A stretch of DNA of 64,000 nt, taken from contig NW_006921535.1 in assembly GCF_000340215.1 (NCBI RefSeq), forward strand, positions 1,926,483 to 1,990,482, given 5' to 3'. Below, piece by piece: positions 44,090 through 55,540 of the stretch. How positions within the stretch are numbered: position 1 is the first letter of the stretch; every line of letters starts with the position of its first letter. Below the pieces are notes generated by a model, which worked only from the letters and a program-made list of their open reading frames with translations, was not told where the DNA came from and ran no database searches. Position numbers and translations under genes: made by a program. This DNA is from Pseudocercospora fijiensis CIRAD86. Lineage: Eukaryota > Ascomycota > Dothideomycetes > Mycosphaerellales > Mycosphaerellaceae.

Positions 44090-44535
44090 TCAACATTCCC
44101 ACTTCTCCCGAGCCTTCCTCTGCCAGGAGATTCCGAGTTGGATTCGAAGTTTACCTTGCTCCCTTACTGCCAGTATTTTGAAAGTAAATGAAACTATAAC
44201 ATCCTCTACGGAAAGGCCATGGACATCGATATGCAGGAATGACCACCACTGGTCCAAATGAAATAGACAAGACATACCTCCACGGTCATCACTTTCCCAG
44301 CCTTCTGGTCCAATCAGGGTCGGAACATCACAGGCCTCCTCTATCATTTCATCTGAGCTATTCACAGCATACGGGAATTCGACTCCGTGAAGGACGGAGG
44401 TGTCTTTTTTGATGTGGAACACAGCCTCAGATCGGTTCTCGCTTAACAAGAGTCATCAGGCACCAGCTGCGCCATCAGGCGCCCAGAAATGCCGCTGAAA
44501 ACAAAAGCGATCGGCCGGCTGTAAAGACTCGACAT
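44090..44535 (-). pseudogene. Weak hypothetical gene, apparently frameshifted
   Basis: A start at 44535 reads MSSLYSRPIAFVFSGISGRL and meets a stop near 44445. A second frame then carries SEAVFHIKKDTSVLHGVEFP and DVPTLIGPEGWESDDRGE. It joins across a consensus intron (44206-44277, GTATGT to CGTAG) to DVIVSFTFKILAV and ends at 44090. The codon character is protein-like but nothing is recognised. The break near 44455 suggests a decayed gene or a missed splice. It sits about 100 bp outside the repeat block. Confidence 0.3.
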
Positions 44536-44637
44536 TCTGTCCCTAGACACTCGAGTGAGCGAAACAAAGAACGATGTCGATTTTACCAGGAGATTTCTTG
44601 GCCAGGCCCTGTCCGCGCCTTTTCATCGTACTACTAC

Positions 44638-44673
44638 TTTGGTCAAACAAGGCTTATTTGATTAAGCTTTTAC
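44638..44673 (+). repeat. Left terminal inverted-repeat-like sequence of the nested block
   Basis: The 16-mer TTTGGTCAAACAAGGC (44638-44653) recurs as its exact reverse complement at 61840-61855, with weaker similarity for about 20 further bases. These two sites bound the repeat block, so they may be the ends of the oldest element in it. Confidence 0.5.
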
Positions 44674-45395
44674 GCCAGTTTGATGAAAAGCCTGATCTTT
44701 TAGTATTTAACCAAAAAGGCCATCTTTTGCTAAACAAGCCCTCGTAGGCTAACTACGCTCGCTGTCGTTACTATACGCTTACTATCGCATCCGGAGATAA
44801 CTTGTCGTCTTATTTCCTAGTATAGAATATATAAGGAAATCCTAATACTAGTTTTCTTAGTATAAACATATAAGTAGGGGGTATATTCAAAATTCGAGAG
44901 AGGACAACAACTATAGAATAGAGGCTTCTAAAGGCAATAGTATACTTCGTAGAGGATAGATAGGTATAGAAGAGGAGATTAGACTAATATTATATATAGA
45001 AATAGCCCTAAGTCCTCCGTTTAAGCGCTAGGTTCTCCCTATATCCCCTTCTTCGACCTTACTACCTCTACTACTATATTAAGTCCTCCGTAATAGGGCC
45101 TTCGTATTAAGTCGCTTCTAGACTCTAGTAGGCACCTTCCGCTTCTTTACTACCTTATTGTTTACCTTGTCTAAGCTCTTCTATATCCTTATCTTCTTAG
45201 TTAGCTTAATCTTCCTCTTTCTAAGCGTTAGAAGTAACGGCTTATTATAGACCTAACTTAGTGTTGTTATCTCGTTACCGCTAAGCAATATAGTATTACT
45301 CGAAGGCTCTTAAGAGGTTGTAGAAGAATCTAACGGTTAGTTAATAGATAAGGAAGGCTTAGGCGCGGCGGAAGCCCTTAGCGTAGAGTCGTTAT
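44674..45395. mobile_element. Outer element, left remnant
   Basis: RIP-degraded sequence, apparently the C-terminal coding part of the outer integrase element read on the minus strand. After 45395 it is interrupted by the first Gypsy insertion and continues at 52420. The target duplication GTTAT/GTTGT marks the junction. Confidence 0.55.
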
Positions 45396-45583
45396 TGTAA
45401 GAAGGGTATATTAGCAGGTAGATAGGGTGGTAGTAGGTATAGGTAGTATTCGATAGAGAACTAGGAGGAGAAGGAGGAAGGCAGGCTAGTTAGCCTAACG
45501 CCAAGCGCTAAGCCCTACCTAAGGCACTAAGACCCTAGCTTTACTCGAGCTAGTTACATACTAATTACGTATAGCCTCTAATA
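45396..45583 (-). repeat. 3' LTR of Gypsy-1
   Basis: 188 bp, the same length as the 5' LTR at 52232-52419, with scattered CpA-to-TpA type differences between the two. Its inner end reads TAATA where the other has TAACA. Confidence 0.88.
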
Positions 45584-48500
45584 TACGCTTCCCTTCTAAA
45601 GGCCGCGCCCTCGTAGCCTTTCTATGTTCCAACCTCGACCTCCGTTACTGCTGACTTAGCAAGTCTAATAAGCTACTTAGCCGCGCTAAATTAAACACTT
45701 AACTACCTAATTATGTAACTATATCAAACCTCACTTTTAATACAATATCTAACTCTAACTGCGCTATCTCTATATATAATGAACTATAAAGTGATATATA
45801 TCTATAAGAATTGAGGGCCTTCGACTAATTATAATACGAGCGCGTCTTCCCTACTACAATAGGTAGACGTACGAGGTATTGCAGCCCTGCCTCCGCTCTA
45901 CGTAATGTCGTACCGAGTTCTTTGCGTCTACTCTTAAAAAACCTAGCAATGTCCGCTTCCGAGGGTTTGTCCGTTCCGAGGGTTATTATCCTTATTGTTC
46001 GTAGTTTCGCTAGCCCTAATTAGCTAGGTTTAGCAGCCTTTAAGTGTCAATCTTATCTTATCTTTTTAAAAAATACAGCTCGTCTAGTTTCTATAGGTAA
46101 AGGCTATTATAAGTATAGTAGTAGAGGTTCGCCTCGCTTAAAGGGTCGGAAAGATCGAGGAGTAACCTATTGTCCGCAAGATCGACCCCGGCTAGCTTAG
46201 CTCTATAGTTTTGCCCTCGGTTAGTTAGTCTATTAGTCTACTTAATCTTTTAAGCGGCTTAAAGTTTTAACTCGGCCTCAAAGTTTTAATTAAACCTTTA
46301 ACAGGCTTAAAGCTTTAGTTAAAGTTTTGATTAAAGGTGCCTTAGGCTCGTAGTATAGGTAAGGTTGTGTCTATAGGCGTAGCGACAATAGTAAGTAATG
46401 TTGACAATAGCGGCGCTAGTCGTCTTAGCGCTAACTTTACCTCGCTTCTAATCTCCTCCTTCTACTAATAATACACTCCGCAACACCGTTACTAATATAG
46501 CCGCGCCGGCCGCGCCGTCTTCGCCGATTGCCTAGGCCTCGAGGCCCCGATAGAATAAGGGAATAAGAGGGGGCGCTAAGAGAAGGGTCTTGCAGAGTGC
46601 GCTAGTAAAGAGGTAGATTCTATAGTAGTATAGTCTTATTGTCCTTTATTGCTAACAATTGCTTGCCTCTAATTAGTTAGCTAATAGCACCCCGGGGGTA
46701 GCATTAATCCTAAGCCTTAGTAACATTACGAGCTTTTAGCCTTCTTCTTGTTCTTTACGCTAGTCTAATACTCGTCTAATAACTTAGTTATGTCCTTAAA
46801 GGAACCTTTAGCTTCCTATAAGTCCCATTTAGGTAAATAGCCTTGCTATCTTAATAGGTACTCCTTCTTGCCTTACCTAGTCCGGTGCTTTAGAATACGT
46901 TCTATAGACTACAGCTCTTTACTATCCGCTAGTATGTCTTTATATTCGGTAGGGGCTTTATCCCCCTCGCGTAGGTAATATAGCTTAAGGAGGGATATAT
47001 AGAAGGTGTTATAGATAGTGTAATAAGGAGGAAGCTATAACTAATAGGCCTATACGGAGGAGCCCTTAACTTCTCGAATGCGGAATAGACCAATGTATCT
47101 TAGTACGAGCTTGGGCCTTATTTTGCCGTTAGGTAATAGGTGTTTGCGGATACGGAGGTTCTTAGTACTTAGCATAACTATATCGCCTTGCTTAAAAGTT
47201 ATTAGCGTATAGTGTTTGTCATAGTAGGCCTTCTAATATACCTAGGCCTTTGCTAGTTTGTTAGCTAACTTGGCGTGAATCTCTCGTATCTTTTGAACCC
47301 TCTTAATAGCCGCTAGTATTTCGGGTACTTAACGCGCTTCCCTTTCCTTACGCTCGGCCTCGAGCGATAGGGGGTCTTATAGTATAGCAGCGTTCTAACC
47401 CATTATGGCTATGTATAGCGAAACCTTAGTAGATGAGTGTACACTATTGTTGTATACGAATTCTATAGGCTATAGGAGGTTAACCTAGTCGTTAGGGTTC
47501 TCGTTAATGTAACTGCGTAGGTACTGCTATAGGGTAGCATTCTGCCTCTCTGTTTAACCGTTAGTCTGTAGATGGAAGGCTATTAATAGCCGATGCTTTA
47601 GTCTTAGCTATAGGCATATCTCGCTCTAATAATAGGATGTGAATATCGTGCCCCGGTTAGAGACTATCCCCTTAGGGGTCCCCTAATAGGTACAGAAGAT
47701 GTTGCTCTATAGAGCCTCTACTATATTAATAGTAGTCTAATCCTTCCGTGCTAGGATATATCGAGCGCCTTTAGTAAACCGATCTACTATAACAAGGATA
47801 GTATCGAAGATGTCCTTACTGCCCCTGCGTTTAGTAGGTAGGAGGCCTGTAATAAAGTCTATTATAAGCTCTACAAATGGCTTGTAAGGGATTAGTAATA
47901 AGGACAACTCGCTAAAAGGCTAATGTTTTAGTGCCTTAATACGTTAATATACGGCATACGTGTTGACGTATTCCTTTATATCCCGCTTACTATTTAGCTA
48001 GTAGTATGTACGCGATAGTAGCTCGTGCGACCTCTCTATACTATAGTAACCGGCAAGCTTACTATTATAGTGTCGCTTAAGAAGCTCTTATCGGATCGAA
48101 TGCTTAGCGGGGACATAGTATCTGCCCTTAAACTTTAAATAACCTTTGTTATCGATCGACTAGTTGTTACTCTTACTAGATCGAGTCTTTCGCCTACTTA
48201 CAAGCTTGTCTATACGTTTAGTAGCAAAGGCGTCCCTCTACTAAGCCTATAACAGCTTATCTATAAACGATTAACTATCCCTATTTGCAAGGTTATTTAA
48301 TAGCACCCTCGCTATTGAACGAGGTACGTATTATATACATCTAATAGCACTAGCAGCCGGATTAACTATATTAGTGCTTTAATCGCTATTACTATATATA
48401 GCGATATCGACTAGGGAGTTATTATAACTTCTCCTATCTATGTTCTTAGCTCTTGCCTTAATACGCACTATTAATACAGTAAGAGCATTAATATACTTTA

Positions 48501-51500
48501 AGCCGTCGCGGAGTCCGGTAAGCCGCTTATCCTGCGCGTGCTTATTAACAATACGGGCTATAGCAATCTTATACTGCAGGGTTGGAAACAATGAATTAAT
48601 AGATTACTAAGTCCCGCTGTCGTAATTAGGTCGCCTCGATAGGCCATTAGTAGGGTTGCTTACGCCTAGCCGATATAATACATTAAAATCAAACCTAGCG
48701 AGGTAGACGGCCTATCTAGCCTATCGACCTATAACCCTAGTAACCTTCGTAATTCTACGGAGGTTGTTATAGTCCGTGTAGACCTAAGTAGTGTGCTATG
48801 CACTATCGAGATAGTGCCTCTAATGCTTAAAGGCCTCGACAATAGCTAGGAGCTCTTGCTCGTATATCTCGTAGCGACGCTTAGTATTAATTATCTTCCT
48901 CGAGAAGAAGGCAATCGGGTGCTAGTAATTGTTATTAGCCTATTGTAACATAATAGCCGATATAGCAAACTGTAAAGCGTTAGTCTTAATGCGGATCTGT
49001 TTACTTAGTACGAAATAGTGCAATAAGGGGACTTTAGTAAAGCGCTGCTTTAAACCGTTAAAAGCGGCTCGCGCTTTGTTAGTCTATTTGAACTCTCTAG
49101 TCGGGTTGGCCTTGGTTTTAGTAAGCTCAGTTAGGGGCATTATATGCCGTAAATAGCCCTTAATAAACCGGCGGTAGAAATTAGCGAAGCCGAGGAACGA
49201 TTGAAGCTCCTTAATAGACGTAGGAACAGGCTATTTAGTAATTGTTTTAATCCGATTAGGATTAGCCTTAATACCCTCGGTTAAAATAAGGAAGCTAAGG
49301 AAGGATACCTCTTTAGCAGCAAAGGTGCATTTAGAGGGTTTGTAGTATAAGCTATAGGCCCTTAGGCGATCGAGTACCTTACGGACTGTAGCCTAGTGTT
49401 CCGCAATGTTAGGAGAGTGTGTATAAACCAGGATGTTATCTAGGTAAACTATATAAAGGTGATCTAATAGGCCCGAAAGGGCCCGATTAATATAGGACTA
49501 GAACGTTATAGGGGCGTTTGCTAGCCCAAATAGCATAACTAGATACTCGAAATGGCTATAGCGGGTACGGAAGGCTGTTTTCTATTCATTACCCTTACGG
49601 ATGCGGATGCGATAGTATGCATCCTTAATGTCTAATGTAGTGTAGTAGTAAGCACTAGAAAGGCGATCGAGGGTCTTATTAATAAGAGGAAGTGGATAGC
49701 GGTCTTTAATAGTAACAGCGTTAAGCCTACGATAATTAATATATAGGCGTAGGCCACTATCTTTCTTTGGTACGAACAGGATAGGGGCACTAGCAGGGCT
49801 GTTACTATACCGTATCCGGCTATTAGCTAGGTTTTCCTCTAGGTACTTACGTAATATAGCAAGCTCTCGTTTACTAAGGTTATAGAGGGGGCTAAAAGGG
49901 ACCTCCTTGCCCTCTATAATATCAATCTTATAATCCGTCTCTTTGAATATAGGTAATGTCGATGCTAAGTAGTGTTTAAATATATTAATGTAGGTTTCTC
50001 GAATAGGCTCCGGTATGCGAGCAAGCTAATTAGGGTCTATACTATTAGGGGGCATAGGCTTATCGTTATCGCCTAATAGGTCGACTATTAGGTCCGCTAC
50101 GGCAGGTGTTAGGTTGCCGATAAATAGAACCCTAATATCGTTAGGGTACTCGCTAATATCGATGTGTTTAATGTCCTCTTTCTTAGCGATTCTAAATCGC
50201 TACTATTAACTGCCTAAGTCTATAACTATAGTATAGTACTTAAGAACAGGGTTGCTAATAACAATCTTAGATAGGAGGCTGTCTATGTCTACTGCGTAGG
50301 TAGTAAAGTTTAGTAGGCGCTTATTGCCGAGGTCGTCTCTTAGGGCTATATAGACATAGTAGGCTCCGTAGGTCAAGTGCCGAGCGTTATTAAACTAGGC
50401 AAGGGTTAGCAGGTTAGTCCTAGGTAGTTGTCGAAGGTCTAATTACTTAGCTAGGCGATAGCTAATAAGGGCACTAACTGAATTTCCTAGGTCTAGCGTA
50501 ACCTTAGTCTTATAGTTGTTCCTATATGTATCTCCTACGAGACAGGTACGTATAATAGCTAGCACTATGTCGATAGTTTTACGCCGTACGAGGCTAACAG
50601 TTAGTGCGGCGCTTACTCTTTTTTCGAAGGTTAGCCTATAGGGGTGGCGTTAGCTGCTAAAAGGTACTTTCGGTGTTTAGCGGCAGTACGGTCGATTCGG
50701 GCCTAGTCCTTAGGTTTGTCGCATTAGCCTAGTAGATAGCTAGTGCTATCACAATTAAAGCACTTCAATCCGGTTAGGGGATTGCTATAGCTGTTGCCGC
50801 TATTATTAGCCGAGCGATTAGTACTATAGGGATACGAGCCCCTTCTACGGCCCCTATTACGCCCTCCTCTGTATAGCCGCCGGCTACGGCTCCTACTACG
50901 GTCGTTGTTACTATTCCTATTGTTAGTATTGTTGTCTTAGTAGGAACCTTAGTTTCCTCCGCGGCTACTACGATTGCCGCGGTTAGTACTAGCTAGTCGG
51001 ATCCTCGATTCTAGTCGTTGTTAGAGCTAAATAGCCCGTTCGGCTGTTTCTACTTCGACTATAAATTGAATACGTATTAGGTTAGCCTGTTCGAATACAC
51101 GACGGCGGTCTAATTTAAGGACCAATTCCTATCGCAATTTAGGGCGTATTTCGGAAATCTAGATAGAGTCGGTCTTAGCTAGCAAATCGTCTTCGAGGGT
51201 CTTTAAATAGGCCTTAAATAAACGGGCTGATTGATCAGTCTTTTACTTAGCTCGAAGGTACTGGTCCTAAGCGTATTATTGCCTTAGTATAGGGTTTCTA
51301 AGGGTGTCTAGCATAATAGTTTTGTAGGTCTGCTACTAAATAGCAGCCTAGTTATTAAGGGAGTTAAAATAGTTATCCTAGGTGCGTTTTGGGTCGCCGT
51401 TAATGTACTGCATAGTATAGACGACTAGTAAATAGTCGTTTAGTAGAGCCCTTAGTGCGTTTCGTTAGTTAAGCTTACAGTTACGGATATAGTCGTTGTA

Positions 51501-52231
51501 TTGCTTTCGACTAGAGCCGTTAAACACGGTGCAGTCCTTAAGTTTAGTATCCTTCTTCTAGATTAGGACTAATAGTGAGGAAGGGCCTACTATCGGCTTA
51601 GTGTTAGTTGTTAGGGCCTCCTAAAGGCGGCGAATTTCGAGGAGGTTATCCTTTAGCTGTTGTTCTTAACGTAGGGCAGTAAGCCTGTTTTAGGTAGCTT
51701 CTTAGAGTCTCCCTACTAGTTGGGGGCTAAAGGCTAGCTAGCTATATCGTCGATTGACAATGTTATTAAGAATGTCGTTAACAGGCAATTCTAGATCATT
51801 ACCTAGAATTACAGGTTCTTCTTCAATAGGCTCTCCGGTAGGCTCTTTAGTAGGAGGCACTTTAGTAGGCACTTTAGCGGGAACTGTGCTACTAGCGTTG
51901 TTATTGCTAGCGCTGCTAGCGGCAGTACGGTTGTTGTTGCTTCGTAATAAGCCGGCTATTGTAATAAGGGGTAATACTAATAATATATTATAGGCCCCTA
52001 AGATACGGATGTAGCGGAATTAGTAGATATCGGCTTAGTACGATCGACTCGGTATAATAGGCCGTATAGATAGCCTTACTTAATAATTGGTACGGTTGTT
52101 TCGATAGAATAGTACGTGTAGGTCCCGTTCTTCGGGCGCAATATAGTTAGATTAGTTATTGTAGCTATACCGCTAAAAGCTTGAAATAAGGACTATCTAG
52201 CTACTGCCCTTAAAGGGGGGATCGAATACTA

Positions 52232-52419
52232 TGTAAGAAGGGTATATTAGCAGGTAGATAGGGTAGTGGTAGGTACAGGTAGTATTCGATAGAGAACTAG
52301 GAGGAGAAGGAGGAAGGCAGGCTAGTTGGCCTAACGCTAAGCGCCAAGCCCTGCCTAAGGCACTAAGACCCTGGCTTCACTCGAGCTAGTTACATGCCAA
52401 TCACGTATAGCCTCTAACA
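52232..52419 (-). repeat. 5' LTR of Gypsy-1
   Basis: 188 bp starting TGTAAGAAGG and ending CTCTAACA on the plus strand. Immediately inside it (minus strand) comes TAGTATTCGATCCCC, a candidate tRNA primer-binding site whose initial TGG may have mutated to TAG. Confidence 0.85.
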
Positions 52420-54543
52420 GTTGTCGCTGCTAATCTTAATCGCTATATTGTCGTCGTTATAGTCTTCTTCGGCGGCAGATTCTCGCTCGCTATCGCCTAT
52501 TATATCTTTATTAGTTGCGTATCTATAGTCGTCTATATTAAGACAGGTATTACTAGGTCTATAGTAGGCTTTAGAACATAGATAACTAGCCTTACGGCAG
52601 TTACAGTGTCTAGTGCAGCATTAACTAATCGTATAGCGACAAGCGGTATATATAGTAAGTAGAATGTTAGCTTGTCGCTTAGCAGTATAAGACACAGTTA
52701 TTACCTTGTTCTTACAGCCTATATAGACCGAGAAGTCGTTATAGAAGATAGAGTCCTTCTTATAGAAGTGCCTTATATACTAGTAGTGCTTAAGAAGCCC
52801 CTAAGGAGTTAGTAACTTAAATAGGGGCTTCTTATTGCCTTCTTCGTCCTTAAATTGCTCGACAACCTAGTAAGTAATAGAATTAGGTCTATTTAGCACC
52901 TTGTAGCGCTATAGTATCTAGAAGCCGACAATATTACCAAGTTAGAAGGTACGTAGATTGCTATATTTACGTAGGCGGTCGTCTTTAGCGTTTATAGCCT
53001 CTTAAGCGGCTCGAATATAGTCTACAAGTATATTCTAAGAGTAGTTAATCTTAGCGGAAATGCTAGCACTCGAGATATAGGTAGTACGCCGTTATTAGCT
53101 AGCCTAATACTATGCAGTTAAGTCGACTCTGTTAGCTTCTAGATGCTTAGGTACTTGCCGAGGCTGTTCTAGAAGTAGTAGTGCACCTTAGTCTCGCTTA
53201 AACTGTAGTCTATCGCTAGACTATTTAATATTGTATCTATCCGCCTCTTTAGTAGCGATACTAATAGTATTATCGTTAATCTCGTTAACTAGACGCAGGT
53301 CTTTAATATCAAATAGGATGTTAGTATCTCCTTCCGTTGCTATAGCGGACAGAGCCTTAGAAATAATACGAGGTTGCGTTAGAGGGTTACGATTAAAGAA
53401 GGCCTTAAAGGGTGTTATCTTAATCGCTAAATGCTACGTATTGTTATAGATCCGAGCCGCCTTATGTGCCGCTATAACCTGCCCCCTAAGACCGAGTTGT
53501 AACTTAATAGCGGCTATTCTACGTTTAAGAACACCGTTAGCTTGTTCGACGAGGCCTTGCGACTAAGGATAATATAGCGTACCGTAAGCAATCTTCGTAC
53601 TGTAGGCTTATAATAGCCGCTCGACAACACCCTTAAATTCCTTACTATTATCTATTTAATATAGTGCTATAATGCCTACGAAATAGGCGAAGTCCTATAT
53701 ATAGAAGGCAACCTCGGCGGACTCCTTAGAAGTAAGGGCGTAGACTCGATAGAACTTAGTTTTATAGTCTTTAAGGTAGAGCAGGTAAAGGTAAGGGCCG
53801 TCGGGATTACTAGAGAAGTCTACCTATTAAAATGTTAGCAAAATAGGTGCCTAGGCCTCCGAGTTGCCCTTACGAGGTCTATTTGCACCCTACTAAGTGT
53901 CTTACTAGCAACAATATATTCGAGTAGGTTACTAGTCTAAATCTTCGGCCTTATTGCTACTAAATTATATATATAGCAATACTTTAGTACCTCTTAGATA
54001 TCCGCCTTCGTTATACTATAGAAGCGCTTATTTACTAGGTATTATATTGCACTATAACGAGCGTGTCTAAAGGCGCAGTGCTCGGTAGTAAGAACATGCT
54101 AAATCTCGTATTCTTAGATTACCTTCTTAGAAGAACCGTCCTTCTTAATAGTATACAAACGCGCCTCTTTAGTATTATATATAAAGCGCTTACGAGCCTA
54201 TATCTTCTCGTTATATTCTTGCCTCGATAGTGTATTATATCCGAGCGCTTTTAGCATAATCGCATCGTTTAATATAACCTATTATAGCAGCCGCAAATAG
54301 CGCTCTCGAGTTATAAGAAGCTTGTCCTTGCCGCTGTTCTTCTTATCCTTTAAGTATTGCTAAAAAGCTAGTATTATAGAGGGCGGAAATAGATTAATAC
54401 GAGTCGCTTCGTCGCTCTCGAAACTAGGTACAATAACGGTCTAATTCGGTCGCTACGGTAGCGGTCGAAGAGGTATATTGCGGTTTAATCGTATATAGAA
54501 ACGAGTAGTATCTAGCGAGGTTACGCGGAAGACGAGGCCTCTA
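52420..54543 (-). mobile_element. Outer element, middle part: integrase with Cys-rich tail (Ginger/KRBA2-like)
   Basis: Read on the minus strand in one degraded frame, it shows an rve/DDE integrase core. VDFSSNPDGPYLYLLYLKDY carries the first Asp (about 53790-53840), IDNSKEF the second, and YYP-stop-SQGLVEQANGVLKRR the catalytic Glu (about 53510-53580). There is no RT or RNase H nearby. Further C-terminal (52560-52700) lies a cysteine cluster CNCRKASYLC followed by a C-L-N end. An integrase with a C-terminal CxC-type Cys-rich region suggests a Gypsy-integrase-derived DNA transposon (Ginger or KRBA2-like) rather than a retrotransposon; this is inference. Both Gypsy elements have inserted into it. 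Confidence 0.6.
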
Positions 54544-54889
54544 TATTACGGTTACTCGCGACAGATCGTTAGGTAACTTCTTATTACGTACAAGCCGAGG
54601 CTTCTTTAGAGAGGCTAATATAAGCGGGAGGCAGAGACAGAATAATTAGTATAAAGGTAATTCTAATTAGTAAGTAGGTAATATAAGTTAAACGCCTCGA
54701 GCTATAAGGGCATTCCGGCGTTCCTAAATACAAAGGAGACATCTTATCTATAGTCGTAAGCGACGTAAGCGACGCTGTCGCTCTCGACCGCTTCTATCGC
54801 TCCTAGTAAGATAGAGCGACAGCTTAGCCTACTAGTCTTAGCGTCGCTCTAAGATTATATAAGGACTCTAACTAATTAGATCTATAACA
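54544..54889 (-). repeat. 3' LTR of Gypsy-2
   Basis: 346 bp, matching 61096-61441 with a few transition differences. Its first dinucleotide is TA instead of TG, a RIP-type change. Confidence 0.88.
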
Positions 54890-55019
54890 CTATCCCCCTC
54901 CTTAAGCAGAATAGTCCCTTATTCCGGGACTCTCTAATTCTAACTTCTTTGTTACACTAAAGTTATCTAAGGATTTGTCTTCTCGCTAGCGTAAGGAAAA
55001 TATCGTAAATAACATCCTC

Positions 55020-55540
55020 GCCGACTGCCTCGAAATGCTAATTTGCTACTTTTATTACAAATAGGCCGGTAAATCCTATAAAGTCGATCTTCGTTCTAGT
55101 CGCTGCTCCGAGTGCGCCCTATACGGCTAGTCCTATAACACGCAAGTTACTTATATAGAGTATAAAAAAATCTAGAAGGCGCGCCTAAAGATAGCTAAAG
55201 ATCTCGAAGCGGCCGAAGAGAAGGAGGACCTCCTTACGCGGAAGCTTTTCGAGTATCGCGTAAAGGTCCGTCGCTTACGTAAGTCGCTACGTATAAAGGA
55301 GGATCGGGAGATATAAGCTCTTAAGGTAGAGGAAGCCTCTATTTAATAGGCGGAGGAGCTCGAAAGAGAGCTAGGCTCTTCGCCTATAGAGCCGATAATA
55401 TTCTTATTGCCTGCTAACGAGCCGTTTCCCCTAGATAGCCGATTATAGATATCGCCTTATAACTAGAGTCGTCTAGATAGGATATCCTAGCCTATCTCTG
55501 AAATCCCTAGTAGGAGTGCCGATAGTCTAGTATCCTAAAG
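55020..55540 (+). pseudogene. Antisense ORF of Gypsy-2 with Zn2Cys6-like spacing and coiled coil
   Basis: On the strand opposite to pol, a single frame from about 55020 to 55540 reads as protein once RIP stops are allowed for. It has a cysteine-rich start (55041-55145) and then a long charged helix: KDLEAAEEKEDLLTRKLFEY, then KVRRLRKSLRIKEDREI. Taking Tyr codons TAC/TAT as mutated Cys codons, the start fits C-X2-C-X6-C-X8-C-X2-C-X6-C, the spacing of a fungal binuclear zinc cluster. Two of the six cysteines remain (RCSEC); the other four are inferred. A leucine-zipper-like coiled coil after the cluster is also typical of such regulators. The start and end of the frame are uncertain. Confidence 0.5.

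Larger units (their letters stand above)
45396..52419 (-). mobile_element. Complete Ty3/Gypsy chromovirus (Gypsy-1), RIP-dead
   Basis: A full-length 7024-bp element on the minus strand, in the same family as 1-4144. It has 188-bp LTRs at 52232-52419 (5') and 45396-45583 (3'). The flanks GTTAT (45391-45395) and GTTGT (52420-52424) form a 5-bp target duplication differing by one RIP-type change. Reading on the minus strand: a gag zinc knuckle near 50713-50770 (CFNC...Y...C, its His now Tyr), RT with YLDN near 49430-49455, an RNase H region near 48750-49030, integrase near 47300-48250, a chromodomain near 46780-46900 and a polypurine tract at 45588-45597. Stops at former Trp and Gln codons run throughout. 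The element is inactive but structurally intact, so it inserted and was then mutated in place. Confidence 0.9.
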
